A stretch of DNA of 64,000 nt, from the NCBI GenBank assembly GCA_964557955.1, contig CAZLCS010000004.1, positions 124,001 to 188,000 on the forward strand, read 5' to 3'. Under the pieces are notes generated by a model. It did not search any database, had not been told where the DNA came from, and was given only the letters and a program-made list of their open reading frames with translations. The translations under genes were made by a program, and so were the position numbers. The stretch is from JALOOX01 sp964557955. Its GTDB lineage: Bacteria; Desulfobacterota; Syntrophobacteria; Syntrophobacterales; Syntrophobacteraceae. Within the stretch, counting starts at the first letter, position 1. Each line of letters opens with the position of its first letter. Shown one piece after another: positions 8,450 to 17,073 of the stretch.

Positions 8450-9436
8450 ATGATTGTCGGGCTCAAACCCGATCGCAGCGAAGACGAACTGTCGGTTGTC
8501 GAGGTGCTCGGAGATTCTGCGGCTACGCCCTTCCCCTGGGAGCCACCCGCCCGCGTCGGGATCGTCGGAGGACTCGGGGAAATGGGACGGCTCTTTTCCC
8601 GTTTCTTCATGGAGCAGGGCTACCAGGTTTCTGTTGCAGACCTCACAACGGCGATGACGGCGAGGGACCTGGCACAATCTTCGGATATCCTGCTGTTTTC
8701 CGTTCCGCTTCATCGGACTGAGGAGATCATCCGGGAATTGGTTCCACTGACCGGGCGCCGGCAGCTCATCATGGATCTGACGAGCTTGAAGGTGGGGCCG
8801 GTGCGGGAAATGCTGCAGTCTTCGGCCTCCGTGGTCGGGCTGCACCCCATGTTCGGGGGGCGCGTCTCCTCTTTCAGGGGGCAGACCCTGGTGGCATGCC
8901 CCGTGCGCGTTGCCGCCGCAGACTGGGAGAAGCTCAAGCAACGGTTCCTCTCCTCCGGGCTCCTGGTCAAGGAATGCACGCCTGAACACCATGATCGGAT
9001 GATGAGCATCATTCAGGTCCTTTTCCACATGACCACGATGCTCACGGGAAGGGTCCTGAGGGAGCTGGGTGTTGATATTGCCGAAACCATGGATTACACA
9101 AGTCCGAGCTACAGGCTTGAGATCAACCTCCTGGGGAGGATGTTCGCCCAGAATCCTGCATTGTATTCGGCCATCACCCAGAAGAATCCATTCACGGGAG
9201 AGCTCCTGGATCGTCTCCAGGCAGGACTTGAGCTATACCGTTCCTGGTATGAGGCCGAAGACCTGCAGTCCTATATTGATGATTTTCAACAGAGTGCCCG
9301 CCATCTGGGGCAGGGTTTCTGCGAGCGAGCCTACGGGGAAAGCTCGGCGCTTCTGGATTTTGTGGTGCAGTTTGCACTGCAGAACGGGATTCCGGGAAGC
9401 TCGGCAGGGGATGATTCCCGCAATGTGGAGGGATGA
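8450..9436 (+). CDS. tyrA: Prephenate dehydrogenase
   Basis: Converts prephenate to 4-hydroxyphenylpyruvate with NAD(P)+, the committed step to tyrosine. It has 328 residues. The N-terminal Rossmann fold has VGIVGGLGEMGRLFSRFF, followed by the dehydrogenase segment LFSVPLHRTEEII and DLTSLK. GLHPMFGG carries the conserved catalytic-site His. The helical dimerisation domain follows. There is no chorismate mutase or ACT domain, so feedback control in the protein is not apparent and control may rest on the leader. The ATG at 8450 is preferred because AGGAGG lies 11 bases upstream. The gene is monocistronic, and a minus-strand gene follows. Confidence 0.9.
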   Translation: MIVGLKPDRSEDELSVVEVLGDSAATPFPWEPPARVGIVGGLGEMGRLFSRFFMEQGYQVSVADLTTAMTARDLAQSSDILLFSVPLHRTEEIIRELVPLTGRRQLIMDLTSLKVGPVREMLQSSASVVGLHPMFGGRVSSFRGQTLVACPVRVAAADWEKLKQRFLSSGLLVKECTPEHHDRMMSIIQVLFHMTTMLTGRVLRELGVDIAETMDYTSPSYRLEINLLGRMFAQNPALYSAITQKNPFTGELLDRLQAGLELYRSWYEAEDLQSYIDDFQQSARHLGQGFCERAYGESSALLDFVVQFALQNGIPGSSAGDDSRNVEG

Positions 9437-9465
9437 TTCGAGGCAGGGGACGGCCGCGAGAGTTT

Positions 9466-9999
9466 TCAACAGCAGGCTTTGCCCTCTGATTTGGGGGTGT
9501 TGAGGCGTTCGAGGCATTCCTGCAAGCAGCTCAGGCAGTCTGAAGAGAGCGAGCCTTTGGCACAGAAACGGGCGAACCCGTCGGGCCAGCCGAGGCCCGT
9601 TCGGGGGCAGAGCTTCATGAATTCGAGGAAATGAACCAGACGATCGATGGCCACGGGGTCGATGGCATGCTCGATCCGGCATGCATTGGCCTCGGCCTGC
9701 TCCGGATCCAGCTGGAGCGTGGTCATGAAGAATTCTTTAAGGGTATCGTGGCGGTGAATGATGTCACTGGCGATGCGCCGCCCCTCGGGCGTCAGCGTGA
9801 CGTAACTGTAAGGGCTGTAGTTGATGAGGCCCCGCGAAGCCAGTGCTTTGAGCGCACCCGTAACGGAGGCGCGCTGGACGTTCATCTGGTCTGCAATGTC
9901 CTTGGCCCGGGCCACTCTCTGAGATTGCTCCAGATGATAGATCACTTCGAGGTAATCTTCCAGGCTGGCGGAGAGGCCCTCCATTTGATCCGTCGCCAT
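9466..9999 (-). CDS. DtxR/MntR-family metal-dependent repressor with Cys-rich C-terminus
   Basis: Transcription regulator of 177 residues. The N-terminal winged helix (LEDYLEVIYHL, RAKDIADQMNVQRASVTGALKAL) is followed by the metal-binding and dimerisation region with EANACRIEHAI, which supplies the conserved Cys/Glu/His ligands. The C-terminus has FCAK, CLSCLQEC and a terminal CC, adding a Cys cluster not typical of MntR. The ATG at 9999 has AGGTGA six bases upstream. An ATG at 10029 has no usable spacing, and a possible promoter (TTGACG/TAAGGT, 10060-10032) would start transcription about there. Metal specificity cannot be told. No feo or mnt gene is adjacent. Confidence 0.8.
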   Translation of the reverse strand: MATDQMEGLSASLEDYLEVIYHLEQSQRVARAKDIADQMNVQRASVTGALKALASRGLINYSPYSYVTLTPEGRRIASDIIHRHDTLKEFFMTTLQLDPEQAEANACRIEHAIDPVAIDRLVHFLEFMKLCPRTGLGWPDGFARFCAKGSLSSDCLSCLQECLERLNTPKSEGKACC

Positions 10000-10273
10000 C
10001 GCGGTCACCTTTCGTTCGATTGAGTTCATTCACCTTATCTGTTTCGCCCTTTATCGTCAAGCATCCAACCAGCATCCATGGCCCGTGTTCAGGAGCTTTC
10101 ACCAGCCCGGTCATGGTCAGGCTCCGGTTGGAGCCCCGGCAATCAGCGGTTCGAAAAGGGCCTTGACAGGAGGGATTCCAGGGGCCAAATTGCGATGGTT
10201 GTTCTGAGATATGAGTGTGTTGCACCAGCGACCGAGCTCGTGACATCATGCCGACGATTCCCTGATTGCTGCC

Positions 10274-11113
10274 GTGATTCGAATCGAGAATCTGAAAAAG
10301 GACTATGGATCTGTTCAGGCCCTCAAAGGGATCAATCTCCGGGTCGGTGCCGGTGAGCTCTTTGCCTACCTCGGGCCAAACGGTTCGGGAAAGACCACCA
10401 CCATCAGGATTCTCACCGGTCTGGCCCGCGCCACCTCGGGAGAGGCTTATCTGCACGGGTTTCATATCGAAAGGGACACGCTTCAGGCCAAGCGGCAATG
10501 TGGCCTGGTCCCTCAGACGCTCAACCTGGATCACGAATTGACGGTCTACGAAAACATGGACATCCATGGCCGTCTGTTCCAGATGGACCGAAGGCAAAGG
10601 GTTCAGCGCATCGAGGAGCTTCTAGAATACGTGGAGATCGCCGACCGTCGGGACAGCCCGGTCAAGGTACTCTCGGGGGGGTTGAAGCGGAGGGTTATGG
10701 TGGCGCGGGCCCTCATGCACAATCCCAAGATCCTGTTCCTTGATGAACCGACTGTAGGGCTCGACCCGGCCATCCGCAGAAGGATCTGGTCCCTCATCAA
10801 GCGCATCCAGCAGCAGGGCGCCACGATCTTTCTGACGACTCATTACATCGAAGAGGCTGAATTCCTGGCTGAGCGCGTGGCCTTCCTCCATCAGGGTGAA
10901 ATCGTGGCGCTCGATTCCCCCCAGAGTCTCATGTCTCGCCTCGGGGTATGGGCGCTGGATGAGGTCACCAACGGGGACATGGATACGCTGTACTTCGGGA
11001 GCCGCGAGGAAGCGAATCGGCACATTGAGCACCAGCAGGGCAGTTTTTCGCTGCGGCGCGTCAACCTGGAAGATGTTTTCATGGCGACGACCGGCAAGAG
11101 GGTCCAGCAGTGA
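10274..11113 (+). CDS. ABC-2 type transporter ATP-binding protein
   Basis: Cytoplasmic ATPase subunit of 279 residues. Walker A is GPNGSGKTT (about residues 34-42), the signature is LSGGLKRRV, Walker B is ILFLDEPTVGLDP, and the switch His lies in TTHYIEEAE. The C-terminal extension resembles DrrA/NodI-type exporters. The start is a GTG with no strong ribosome binding site. It is followed after 16 bases by its permease. Substrate is unknown; drug, lipid or polysaccharide export are all possible, and a polysaccharide deacetylase follows in the same run of genes. Confidence 0.9.
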   Translation: MIRIENLKKDYGSVQALKGINLRVGAGELFAYLGPNGSGKTTTIRILTGLARATSGEAYLHGFHIERDTLQAKRQCGLVPQTLNLDHELTVYENMDIHGRLFQMDRRQRVQRIEELLEYVEIADRRDSPVKVLSGGLKRRVMVARALMHNPKILFLDEPTVGLDPAIRRRIWSLIKRIQQQGATIFLTTHYIEEAEFLAERVAFLHQGEIVALDSPQSLMSRLGVWALDEVTNGDMDTLYFGSREEANRHIEHQQGSFSLRRVNLEDVFMATTGKRVQQ

Positions 11114-11129
11114 AGCGGGGACCTGCGCG

Positions 11130-11864
11130 ATGAGGGGGTGTTTCGCCATCTATTATCGTGAGCTTCTTATCCTCAAGAAGAAGTTCACGAGGCAGATTGC
11201 CTCCATGTCCGTGGCTCCGCTTCTGTACATACTGGCTTTCGGCTACGGCATGGGTAAGGATGTTGAGGTGGGTGGCCGTACCTACCTCGAATTCCTGATC
11301 CCCGGTCTGGTGGCCATGAACAGCATGACCCAGGCCTTCGCCATCGCCAGCGAAATCAACATTGCGCGCTTCTACTGGCGCATCTTCGAAGAGTTCCAGG
11401 CTGCCCCCATTCGGAACCGAGCCTACGTGACGGGTGAAATCCTGGCCGGCATCACCCGGGCGGTCCTTGCGGTGACGGTCATCCTGGTGATCGGTGCAGT
11501 ATTCGGGGTTTTCCTGTCCTACAATGCGCTTTTCTGGCTGGCAGTGGTCCTGAACGGATTTCTGTTCTCTTCACTGGCGGTCTGTATGGCCATGGTGGTG
11601 AAGTCCCACGCCGACCAGGCGCTGCTCACCAATTTCGTCATCACTCCCATGGCTTTTCTGGGGGGCACGTTCTTCCCCGTGGACCGTATGCCGAACTGGG
11701 TCCAGGCTCTGCTTCAGTTCCTTCCCCTGACCCATGCGGCCGGCGCCATTCGCGGGGCATCGTTCGGGCAGCCGACGGATCCTCGCTCTTACCTGCTGCT
11801 GGCGGGGCTCGGTTTGGTCGCGTTTGTGGCTGCCTTTTTCTGCGTCAACAAGGCGAAGGATTAG
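11130..11864 (+). CDS. ABC-2 type transporter permease
   Basis: Integral membrane protein of 244 residues with about six hydrophobic segments. It shows the ABC-2 features YLEFLIPGLVAMNSMTQAF near TM2, an FEEFQAAPI coupling segment, and a late FLGGTFFPVDRMPNW motif before the last helices. The ATG at 11130 follows the ATPase stop by 16 bases. An open frame extends further upstream but overlaps the ATPase gene and shows no membrane character. It forms one transporter with the preceding ATPase. Confidence 0.88.
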   Translation: MRGCFAIYYRELLILKKKFTRQIASMSVAPLLYILAFGYGMGKDVEVGGRTYLEFLIPGLVAMNSMTQAFAIASEINIARFYWRIFEEFQAAPIRNRAYVTGEILAGITRAVLAVTVILVIGAVFGVFLSYNALFWLAVVLNGFLFSSLAVCMAMVVKSHADQALLTNFVITPMAFLGGTFFPVDRMPNWVQALLQFLPLTHAAGAIRGASFGQPTDPRSYLLLAGLGLVAFVAAFFCVNKAKD

Positions 11865-11881
11865 TCCGGAGGTGGGCGGCC

Positions 11882-12601
11882 ATGAGAAGTACATGGGAGC
11901 GGCTCCGTCGGCTGTGCTGCGTCCGTATGCTCTGCGTTCTGACACTGTTTCCGTGCGGGGCGGGTGCTGAGGTCGTGAGGTCGCTTCCAACGGACGAACC
12001 GCTGGTAGCGCTGACCTTTGACGCGTGTGAGACCAGGAGCCCCTCCCGGCTGGACGCTTCCATTCTCGACTATCTCACGGAGGAGCGTATTCCCTTCACC
12101 ATATTCGCCAGTGGCCGGTTCGCTGAGAGGAACAGAGAGCAGCTGAGGGACCTTGCGTCAAGCCATGGCGTGGAAATCGAGAACCACTCCCTTTCCCATC
12201 GCCAGCACATGGAGCGGTTGCCCGATGAGGCCGTCAGGCGGGAAATCCTGGGTGCGGAGGAGATCATCTGCGGCATCACCGGCGTCCGACCGCGTTATTT
12301 CAGGTTTCCGGCGGGCAACTACGACCGCAGAACCCTGGGGATAGCCGAAGCCATGGGGTACACGGTGGTTCACTGGACCTTTGCCAGCGGAGATCCCGTC
12401 AAAGAGAGCAGCGCAGCCCGTTTGACGAAATGGGTCCTTTCGCAGGTGCGGCCGGGAAGCATTCTCATCTTTCATGTCAACGGCCGGGGCTACCACACGG
12501 GGGAGGCATTGCCTTCCATCGTCCAGGGAATTCGGGAGAAGGGGATGCGGTTGGTGAAGCTGGAGGATGTGCTCGGGCCCGCATCACGGGCTGGAAACTG
12601 A
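11882..12601 (+). CDS. Secreted polysaccharide deacetylase (NodB domain)
   Basis: Protein of 239 residues with a signal peptide (about 1-29, ending CGAGA-E). The NodB homology domain follows. Its first motif, TFDACE, replaces the usual TFDDG but keeps the catalytic Asp. The second, HSLSH, supplies the two metal His residues. RFPAGNYD corresponds to motif 3, and LIFHVNG to motif 5. It probably removes acetyl groups from a cell-wall or surface glycan in the periplasm. The ATG lies 17 bases after the permease gene, so it may share its transcript. Confidence 0.87.
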   Translation: MRSTWERLRRLCCVRMLCVLTLFPCGAGAEVVRSLPTDEPLVALTFDACETRSPSRLDASILDYLTEERIPFTIFASGRFAERNREQLRDLASSHGVEIENHSLSHRQHMERLPDEAVRREILGAEEIICGITGVRPRYFRFPAGNYDRRTLGIAEAMGYTVVHWTFASGDPVKESSAARLTKWVLSQVRPGSILIFHVNGRGYHTGEALPSIVQGIREKGMRLVKLEDVLGPASRAGN

Positions 12602-12620
12602 GACGGAGAGGTTGGCGACC

Positions 12621-13157
12621 GTGAGCCCGTCCACAACAGCATCCAGCTGTCCAAAACAGCCTTCCCGGAAGCTCCGGGAGGATCTTTTCTTCGGTCCGCT
12701 CCTGCCGGATGATATTGAACGCATCGCAAGGCTTCTTGTGGAAATGGATCCGTGGCGGACCCTTGGCTACACCACCGGGGGATTGGCGCGATACCTCTCT
12801 CGGGGAGATCCGGCCCTCTGCTGCCACGTTGCGCGAGGGGAATCCGGATTGGCCGCCGTCCTGTGCGTGCGGGAGCCGTGGTTGATGGGGCCCTTCATCG
12901 AGCTCCTGGCTTGTTTCGATCCTTTTCGCGGAATCGGGCTCGGGCGGGAAATTCTGTCCTTTCTGGAGCGGAGGCTGAAACCAGGGACCGCGAATCTTTG
13001 GACGACGACATCATCTTTCAATAAGCAGGCGTTGGATTTCTACCGTCACATGGGCTTCGAGGTCGTCGCGGAATTGAAGGATCTGGTTCGCAAGGGGTAC
13101 GATGAAATCCTGCTGCGAAAGAGACTGGCGGATGAACAATCGCTGTTCGATCACTGA
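12621..13157 (+). CDS. GNAT family N-acetyltransferase
   Basis: Protein of 178 residues. The acetyl-CoA binding segment FRGIGLGREILSFLE (R/Q-x-x-G-x-G/A type) is followed by the C-terminal NKQALDFYRHMGFE, both characteristic of GNAT enzymes. A GTG at 12621 with GGAGAGG upstream is chosen; an ATG at 12567 would overlap the deacetylase gene. The substrate cannot be predicted. It lies between the deacetylase and the UbiB-type gene. Confidence 0.8.
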   Translation: MSPSTTASSCPKQPSRKLREDLFFGPLLPDDIERIARLLVEMDPWRTLGYTTGGLARYLSRGDPALCCHVARGESGLAAVLCVREPWLMGPFIELLACFDPFRGIGLGREILSFLERRLKPGTANLWTTTSSFNKQALDFYRHMGFEVVAELKDLVRKGYDEILLRKRLADEQSLFDH

Positions 13158-13200
13158 GAGGGTCCCCTGAAGCACGGTCAGGAGGGAGGCGAGGGCAGGC

Positions 13201-14916
13201 ATGGCATGGTCGCGAAGTGTTTCGGGAATCAGGGGGGTTCGAAGATTCGGGGCGATCACCCGTATCTTGTTGAAGCATGGGCTGGGCGACGTGGCCGAAC
13301 GGCTGTTCGGCAAGTCCGTGGGACGCGCCAAAGCGGAGTCCGATGAGGAATTGGTCTTCCGGGCTTCCTTTCCATCCCCCCGTCGCATTCGGCTGGTGCT
13401 GGAGGAGCTGGGGCCGAGCTTTGTAAAGCTTGGTCAGCTCATGAGCACCCGTGCGGACCTTTTCCCGCCGGAGCACATCGAAGAGCTCAAGAAGCTGCAG
13501 GACCGGGTCCCCCCCATCCCGTTTCAAGATGTCAGGGCCGTCATCGAGAGGGAGCTCAAGAGGCCGTTGAACGCCATGTTCGCCGAATTCCCGGAGGAAT
13601 GTCTGGCTGCGGCATCGGTGGGCCAGGTACATCGGGCGAGGCTTCTTTCAGGTGAAGATGTGGCTGTGAAGGTCATCCGGCCGGGGATCGACAAGAAGAT
13701 CCGGGAAGATATCCGGCTCATGTATGCTCTGGCCGAGAGAATCGAGAGCGCATTCGAGCTGGGTCGAGTCCTGGGGGCCGTCAACCTGGTTAAGGAATTC
13801 GAGCGCATCATCTTCCGTGAGCTGGATATGCTCATCGAAGCCGGCAACATTGAGAAGTTTGCGCTCAACTTCAAAGACGTCGACGAAATCTACATCCCAA
13901 GAGTGCACTGGGACTTCACGACCCGGTCGGTCCTCGTGATGGAGCACATCGACGGGATCAAAATGGACCAGGTGGAGGAGATCCGGGCTGCAGGGCTCGA
14001 TCCCAGGGAAGTGGCCATGATCGGCCTGCGCTCCTTTTCGAAGCAACTGATGGAGTTCGGTTATTTCCATGCCGACCCGCATCCGGGAAACACCATCGTC
14101 ATGTACGACGGGCGGGTCAGCCTGGTGGATTTCGGCATCATCGGGTATCTCGACGAAGAGACCATGCGGCAGATCGCCAATCTTTTTCTGGGCTATGCCG
14201 AGCACGACTACGACATGATTATGGACGCACTGGCGGATGCAGGGCTCATCGATGAGGAAAGCATGGATCTTACGACCTTCCGCATCGACCTCAAAGATAT
14301 GAGCGAGCCGTTCTACGGGCGGTCGCTCCAGAATATTTCCGTGAGGGATGTGTACGACCAGCTGATGGTCCTGGTCCTGAAATACCACATCCGGCTGCCC
14401 CGGAACCTCTTGCTGCTGCTGAAGACGTTCATTCAGACCGAGGCGTTGGGGAAGATCCTCAAGAGTGACGCCAGCATCCTGGAAGTGACCAAACCCTACG
14501 CCAAGAGGCTGCTGCAGCGTGGCTACGACGCTCGGAGCCTCCTCAAGAATCTCGGGAGGGACAGTCGCGCCACGGCGGCGTATCTCAAGACCTTCCCCAA
14601 ATACGTCACCGATATCCTGAGGCAGACCGCGAGAGGGACTCAGAGGCTGGAGCTGCGGCACACGGGGTTCGACCCCATCGATCGCCAGCTGGAAAAGGGA
14701 GTGAACCGCCTGACGGTGGGCCTGGTCATTGCCGCCTCCATTGTCGCTGCGGCCATGGTCCTCAATTCCGAGCAAGAGGTCATGGAATTCACCGTGGATT
14801 TCTTCGGAGCCCGGACGCTCTCACTCACCTCGATCCTGGGCCTCACAGGCTACGTGATCGCCACGGTCCTGGGGCTGTGGCTGATCTTTTCGATCTTCCG
14901 GTCGGGCAAGCTCTGA
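13201..14916 (+). CDS. ubiB: UbiB/AarF/ABC1-type atypical kinase
   Basis: Membrane-bound protein-kinase-like ATPase of 571 residues. The KxGQ motif is in FVKLGQLMSTRADLFP. The Ala-rich nucleotide loop AAASVGQVHRA replaces the Gly-rich loop of protein kinases. The VAVKV lysine, HADPHPGN (catalytic Asp and Asn) and LVDFG (DFG) are all present, and two hydrophobic helices close the protein (about 508-570). Family members support quinone biosynthesis or lipid handling, and menaquinone genes lie just downstream on the other strand. The exact substrate is unknown. Confidence 0.9.
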   Translation: MAWSRSVSGIRGVRRFGAITRILLKHGLGDVAERLFGKSVGRAKAESDEELVFRASFPSPRRIRLVLEELGPSFVKLGQLMSTRADLFPPEHIEELKKLQDRVPPIPFQDVRAVIERELKRPLNAMFAEFPEECLAAASVGQVHRARLLSGEDVAVKVIRPGIDKKIREDIRLMYALAERIESAFELGRVLGAVNLVKEFERIIFRELDMLIEAGNIEKFALNFKDVDEIYIPRVHWDFTTRSVLVMEHIDGIKMDQVEEIRAAGLDPREVAMIGLRSFSKQLMEFGYFHADPHPGNTIVMYDGRVSLVDFGIIGYLDEETMRQIANLFLGYAEHDYDMIMDALADAGLIDEESMDLTTFRIDLKDMSEPFYGRSLQNISVRDVYDQLMVLVLKYHIRLPRNLLLLLKTFIQTEALGKILKSDASILEVTKPYAKRLLQRGYDARSLLKNLGRDSRATAAYLKTFPKYVTDILRQTARGTQRLELRHTGFDPIDRQLEKGVNRLTVGLVIAASIVAAAMVLNSEQEVMEFTVDFFGARTLSLTSILGLTGYVIATVLGLWLIFSIFRSGKL

Positions 14917-14949
14917 GCAGCCATCCGCAATCCTCAATCAGAATTGAGT

Positions 14950-14998
14950 GGGGTCACACCTACACACTTGACAATGTGAAATGTGTAGGTGTGACCCC
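14950..14998. repeat. Perfect 17-bp inverted repeat (REP/MITE-like hairpin)
   Basis: Arms at 14950-14966 and 14982-14998 are exact inverted copies, beginning GGGGTCACACC and ending GGTGTGACCCC, around a 15-base loop. It lies between two convergent genes. Sequences of this GTAGGTGTGACCCC type are known next to REP-associated IS200-like transposases in other genomes (recalled). No transposase is in this window. There is no T-run for termination. Confidence 0.6.
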
Positions 14999-15004
14999 TC
15001 TGCA

Positions 15005-15031
15005 CGAAACCTGAAACTCGAAACCTTTCAT
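15005..15031. repeat. Degenerate GTTTCA-type heptamer tract (reverse orientation)
   Basis: Units such as GAAACCT, GAAACTC and GAAACCT on the plus strand are the complement of those at 4101-4131. It abuts the hairpin at 14950-14998 and the 3' end of the next minus-strand gene. Confidence 0.4.
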
Positions 15032-16134
15032 GACAATTCCTGCAGGCACATGAACAGGGGGGCCGGCCGGGAGGCCCATTCCTGGGGCGGAGGGCTGCCC
15101 GGATCGACGGCCTCTTTCAATCCGGCGAGGGACAGGCCCGAGAGACAGGTGAGATTGAGCTGCATGACAGTGGCCTGCGGATCGGCCGCTGTATCGAAGG
15201 CGGTCTCAATCGCCATCCTGAAGATCTCCGAGGTTCGACCGACGGCTTTCTGCGCTTCCTGGTTCAAAGGGTCGGAAATGAGGGCTGCCAGGGTCCGTTG
15301 ATATTCCTGGAACGCTTCGGTTGGCAAGATGGAGGCCAACCTGCTTGAAAAATCGTCGGCAGGCAGTTTCGGGAGGGGCGGAAGAGCAGCCAGCGGAAGC
15401 TGGAGCAGATCGGTGGGGGAGGCCCGATGCCGAGATGAGGCTTCGACCTTGTCCACGATTTCATCGGTGATTTCCTGGTTGACGGTCAACAGGACAAAAG
15501 GTTCGGCTGCCAGGTGCGTGCGTGAAAACAGTCGGAACCAGGATGTGATGCGTTTCGGCAGCATGAAGGAGAGATGCGCCCTGGTGGCGATGAGGGAAGG
15601 GCTCAGCGTTTCGAGGCTGTCCTCGGGGATATCCTCTTCTTCGCTGATGCCCAGGATTTGGCGGAACTCGGTTTCGAGATGGGCTGCCTGGGCCAGGTCG
15701 GCTTCAAGATCCGTCTGCTTCTGATCCAGCTCCCGGGCCATTTCGAGGAAGAGGGCTGCCTCGAGAAATCTCCGGGTCTCAGGGTCGGGCCCCTCCATCC
15801 CCCTGCCTCGTAATGACGTCTGGATATCGAATCGGCTCTCCCAGTTCTGCCGCAACTGGGATTCGGCACTGAAGGACGCCTTCAGGCAGTGGTCCTGGTG
15901 GACGGCGGCGAATTCGCCGAAGCTGGCCAGTGCCTGGCGAATCTGCTGGGCCTCCCCGTCGTCCAATCCCGCGGGCAGTATTTCGAAATGGGAAGCGCCC
16001 CATGCCGGAAGCACAATGCGCTCGAGGACCTGAAGCACGTGAGTCCTGGGGATGAGCAGAGCGAGAGTCCTGAAGTCCTGCTCCGAGAGGACCTGGTAAG
16101 GGAAGAGTGCAAAAGGGGTCTTGACGTTCTCCAT
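15028..16134 (-). CDS. Conserved-looking protein of unknown function in the mqn operon
   Basis: Unrecognised 368-residue protein without signal peptide or clear membrane segment. It is acidic to neutral and mostly helical, with a coiled-coil-like stretch at about residues 130-165. Pro/Leu-rich segments lie near 240-255 and an Asp/Pro-rich end near 345. The start, PFALFPYQVLSEQDF, is well ordered. It lies 23 bases downstream of mqnD on the same strand, so it is probably cotranscribed with mqnB and mqnD. A role near menaquinone synthesis is possible only by position. Confidence 0.65.
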   Translation of the reverse strand: MENVKTPFALFPYQVLSEQDFRTLALLIPRTHVLQVLERIVLPAWGASHFEILPAGLDDGEAQQIRQALASFGEFAAVHQDHCLKASFSAESQLRQNWESRFDIQTSLRGRGMEGPDPETRRFLEAALFLEMARELDQKQTDLEADLAQAAHLETEFRQILGISEEEDIPEDSLETLSPSLIATRAHLSFMLPKRITSWFRLFSRTHLAAEPFVLLTVNQEITDEIVDKVEASSRHRASPTDLLQLPLAALPPLPKLPADDFSSRLASILPTEAFQEYQRTLAALISDPLNQEAQKAVGRTSEIFRMAIETAFDTAADPQATVMQLNLTCLSGLSLAGLKEAVDPGSPPPQEWASRPAPLFMCLQELS

Positions 16135-16157
16135 GGATATCCATCCTCGCTGGGGGA

Positions 16158-17006
16158 TCAGAGTTTTTCGGAGCTCCAGAACAGGGGCAGGGGCGGGAGC
16201 GGCCGATTCTGTTGCCGGGCGGCCGCCTCCAGCAGGGTTCGGATCGCTCGCTCACCTTCCTTCCCCGCCTCGAAGCTGAAGTCGTTCACGAACATCTCGA
16301 TGTGGCTCCGGATGACATCGGGGGCCATCTCCTGGGCGTTCTCCACGATGTAGGGCCAAACCTCATCGGGATGAGCGCGGGCGAATGAGAGGCTCTCGCG
16401 GACCTTCTCTTCGAAAAAGGATGCAACCTGGGGGCCCAGGTCCCGTTTGACGGCGATCCCGCCCAGCGGGAGGGGGAGCCCCATCTCCCGCTCCCACCAT
16501 CCCCCAAGGTCCAGCACCAGATGCAGGCCGTAGAGCGGGTAGGTGAATCGGCCCTCGTGAATGATCACGCCGGCATCCACCTCTCCGCGAGCCACGGCGG
16601 GCATGATTTGGTCGAAGACCATCTCGTGTACGGGGCCCCGGTGCACGCCCGAGAGCCGGAGGAGAAGGTTGGCCGTGGTCATGCGTCCGGGAATGGCCAT
16701 CCGCCTGTTCCGAAGATCTTCGGGTGCGAGGGGCTCCCTGGCAACGACGAGAGGGCCGCACCCGCGCCCGATGGCCCCCCCCGATCCGAGGAGCCGGTAG
16801 GATTCCAGGAAGTGAAGCATGGCGTAGATGGACACCTTGGTGATGTCCAGAGCTGCTCCCATCGCCTTCTGATTGAGGAGCTCCACATCGGCGAGTGTGA
16901 TCTTCAGGTCGTACGGATGGGTGCTGACTTTGCCCGAAGCCAGGGCGCAAAAGATGAAGGTATCGTTGGGGCAGGGCGAATAGCCGAGATGCAGGAGCTG
17001 GGTCAT
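16158..17006 (-). CDS. mqnD: 1,4-dihydroxy-6-naphthoate synthase (futalosine pathway)
   Basis: Protein of 282 residues. MqnD converts cyclic de-hypoxanthine futalosine to 1,4-dihydroxy-6-naphthoate in menaquinone synthesis. Recognised by the N-terminal GYSPCPNDTFIF, then ALDITKVSIYA, GCGPLVV, IPGRMTTANLLL and VIIHEGRFTY, the set that separates MqnD from MqnA. It lies 67 bases downstream of mqnB in the same direction. With mqnB it indicates menaquinone made through futalosine, as is usual for anaerobic Desulfobacterota. mqnA and mqnC are not in the window. Confidence 0.93.
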   Translation of the reverse strand: MTQLLHLGYSPCPNDTFIFCALASGKVSTHPYDLKITLADVELLNQKAMGAALDITKVSIYAMLHFLESYRLLGSGGAIGRGCGPLVVAREPLAPEDLRNRRMAIPGRMTTANLLLRLSGVHRGPVHEMVFDQIMPAVARGEVDAGVIIHEGRFTYPLYGLHLVLDLGGWWEREMGLPLPLGGIAVKRDLGPQVASFFEEKVRESLSFARAHPDEVWPYIVENAQEMAPDVIRSHIEMFVNDFSFEAGKEGERAIRTLLEAAARQQNRPLPPLPLFWSSEKL

Positions 17007-17073
17007 TTTTCTGGGTTCCTGATGGGACGCCGGTTCAGCGTGTCCGGTTCAGGGTTCTATTTCGAAAGGCCGC

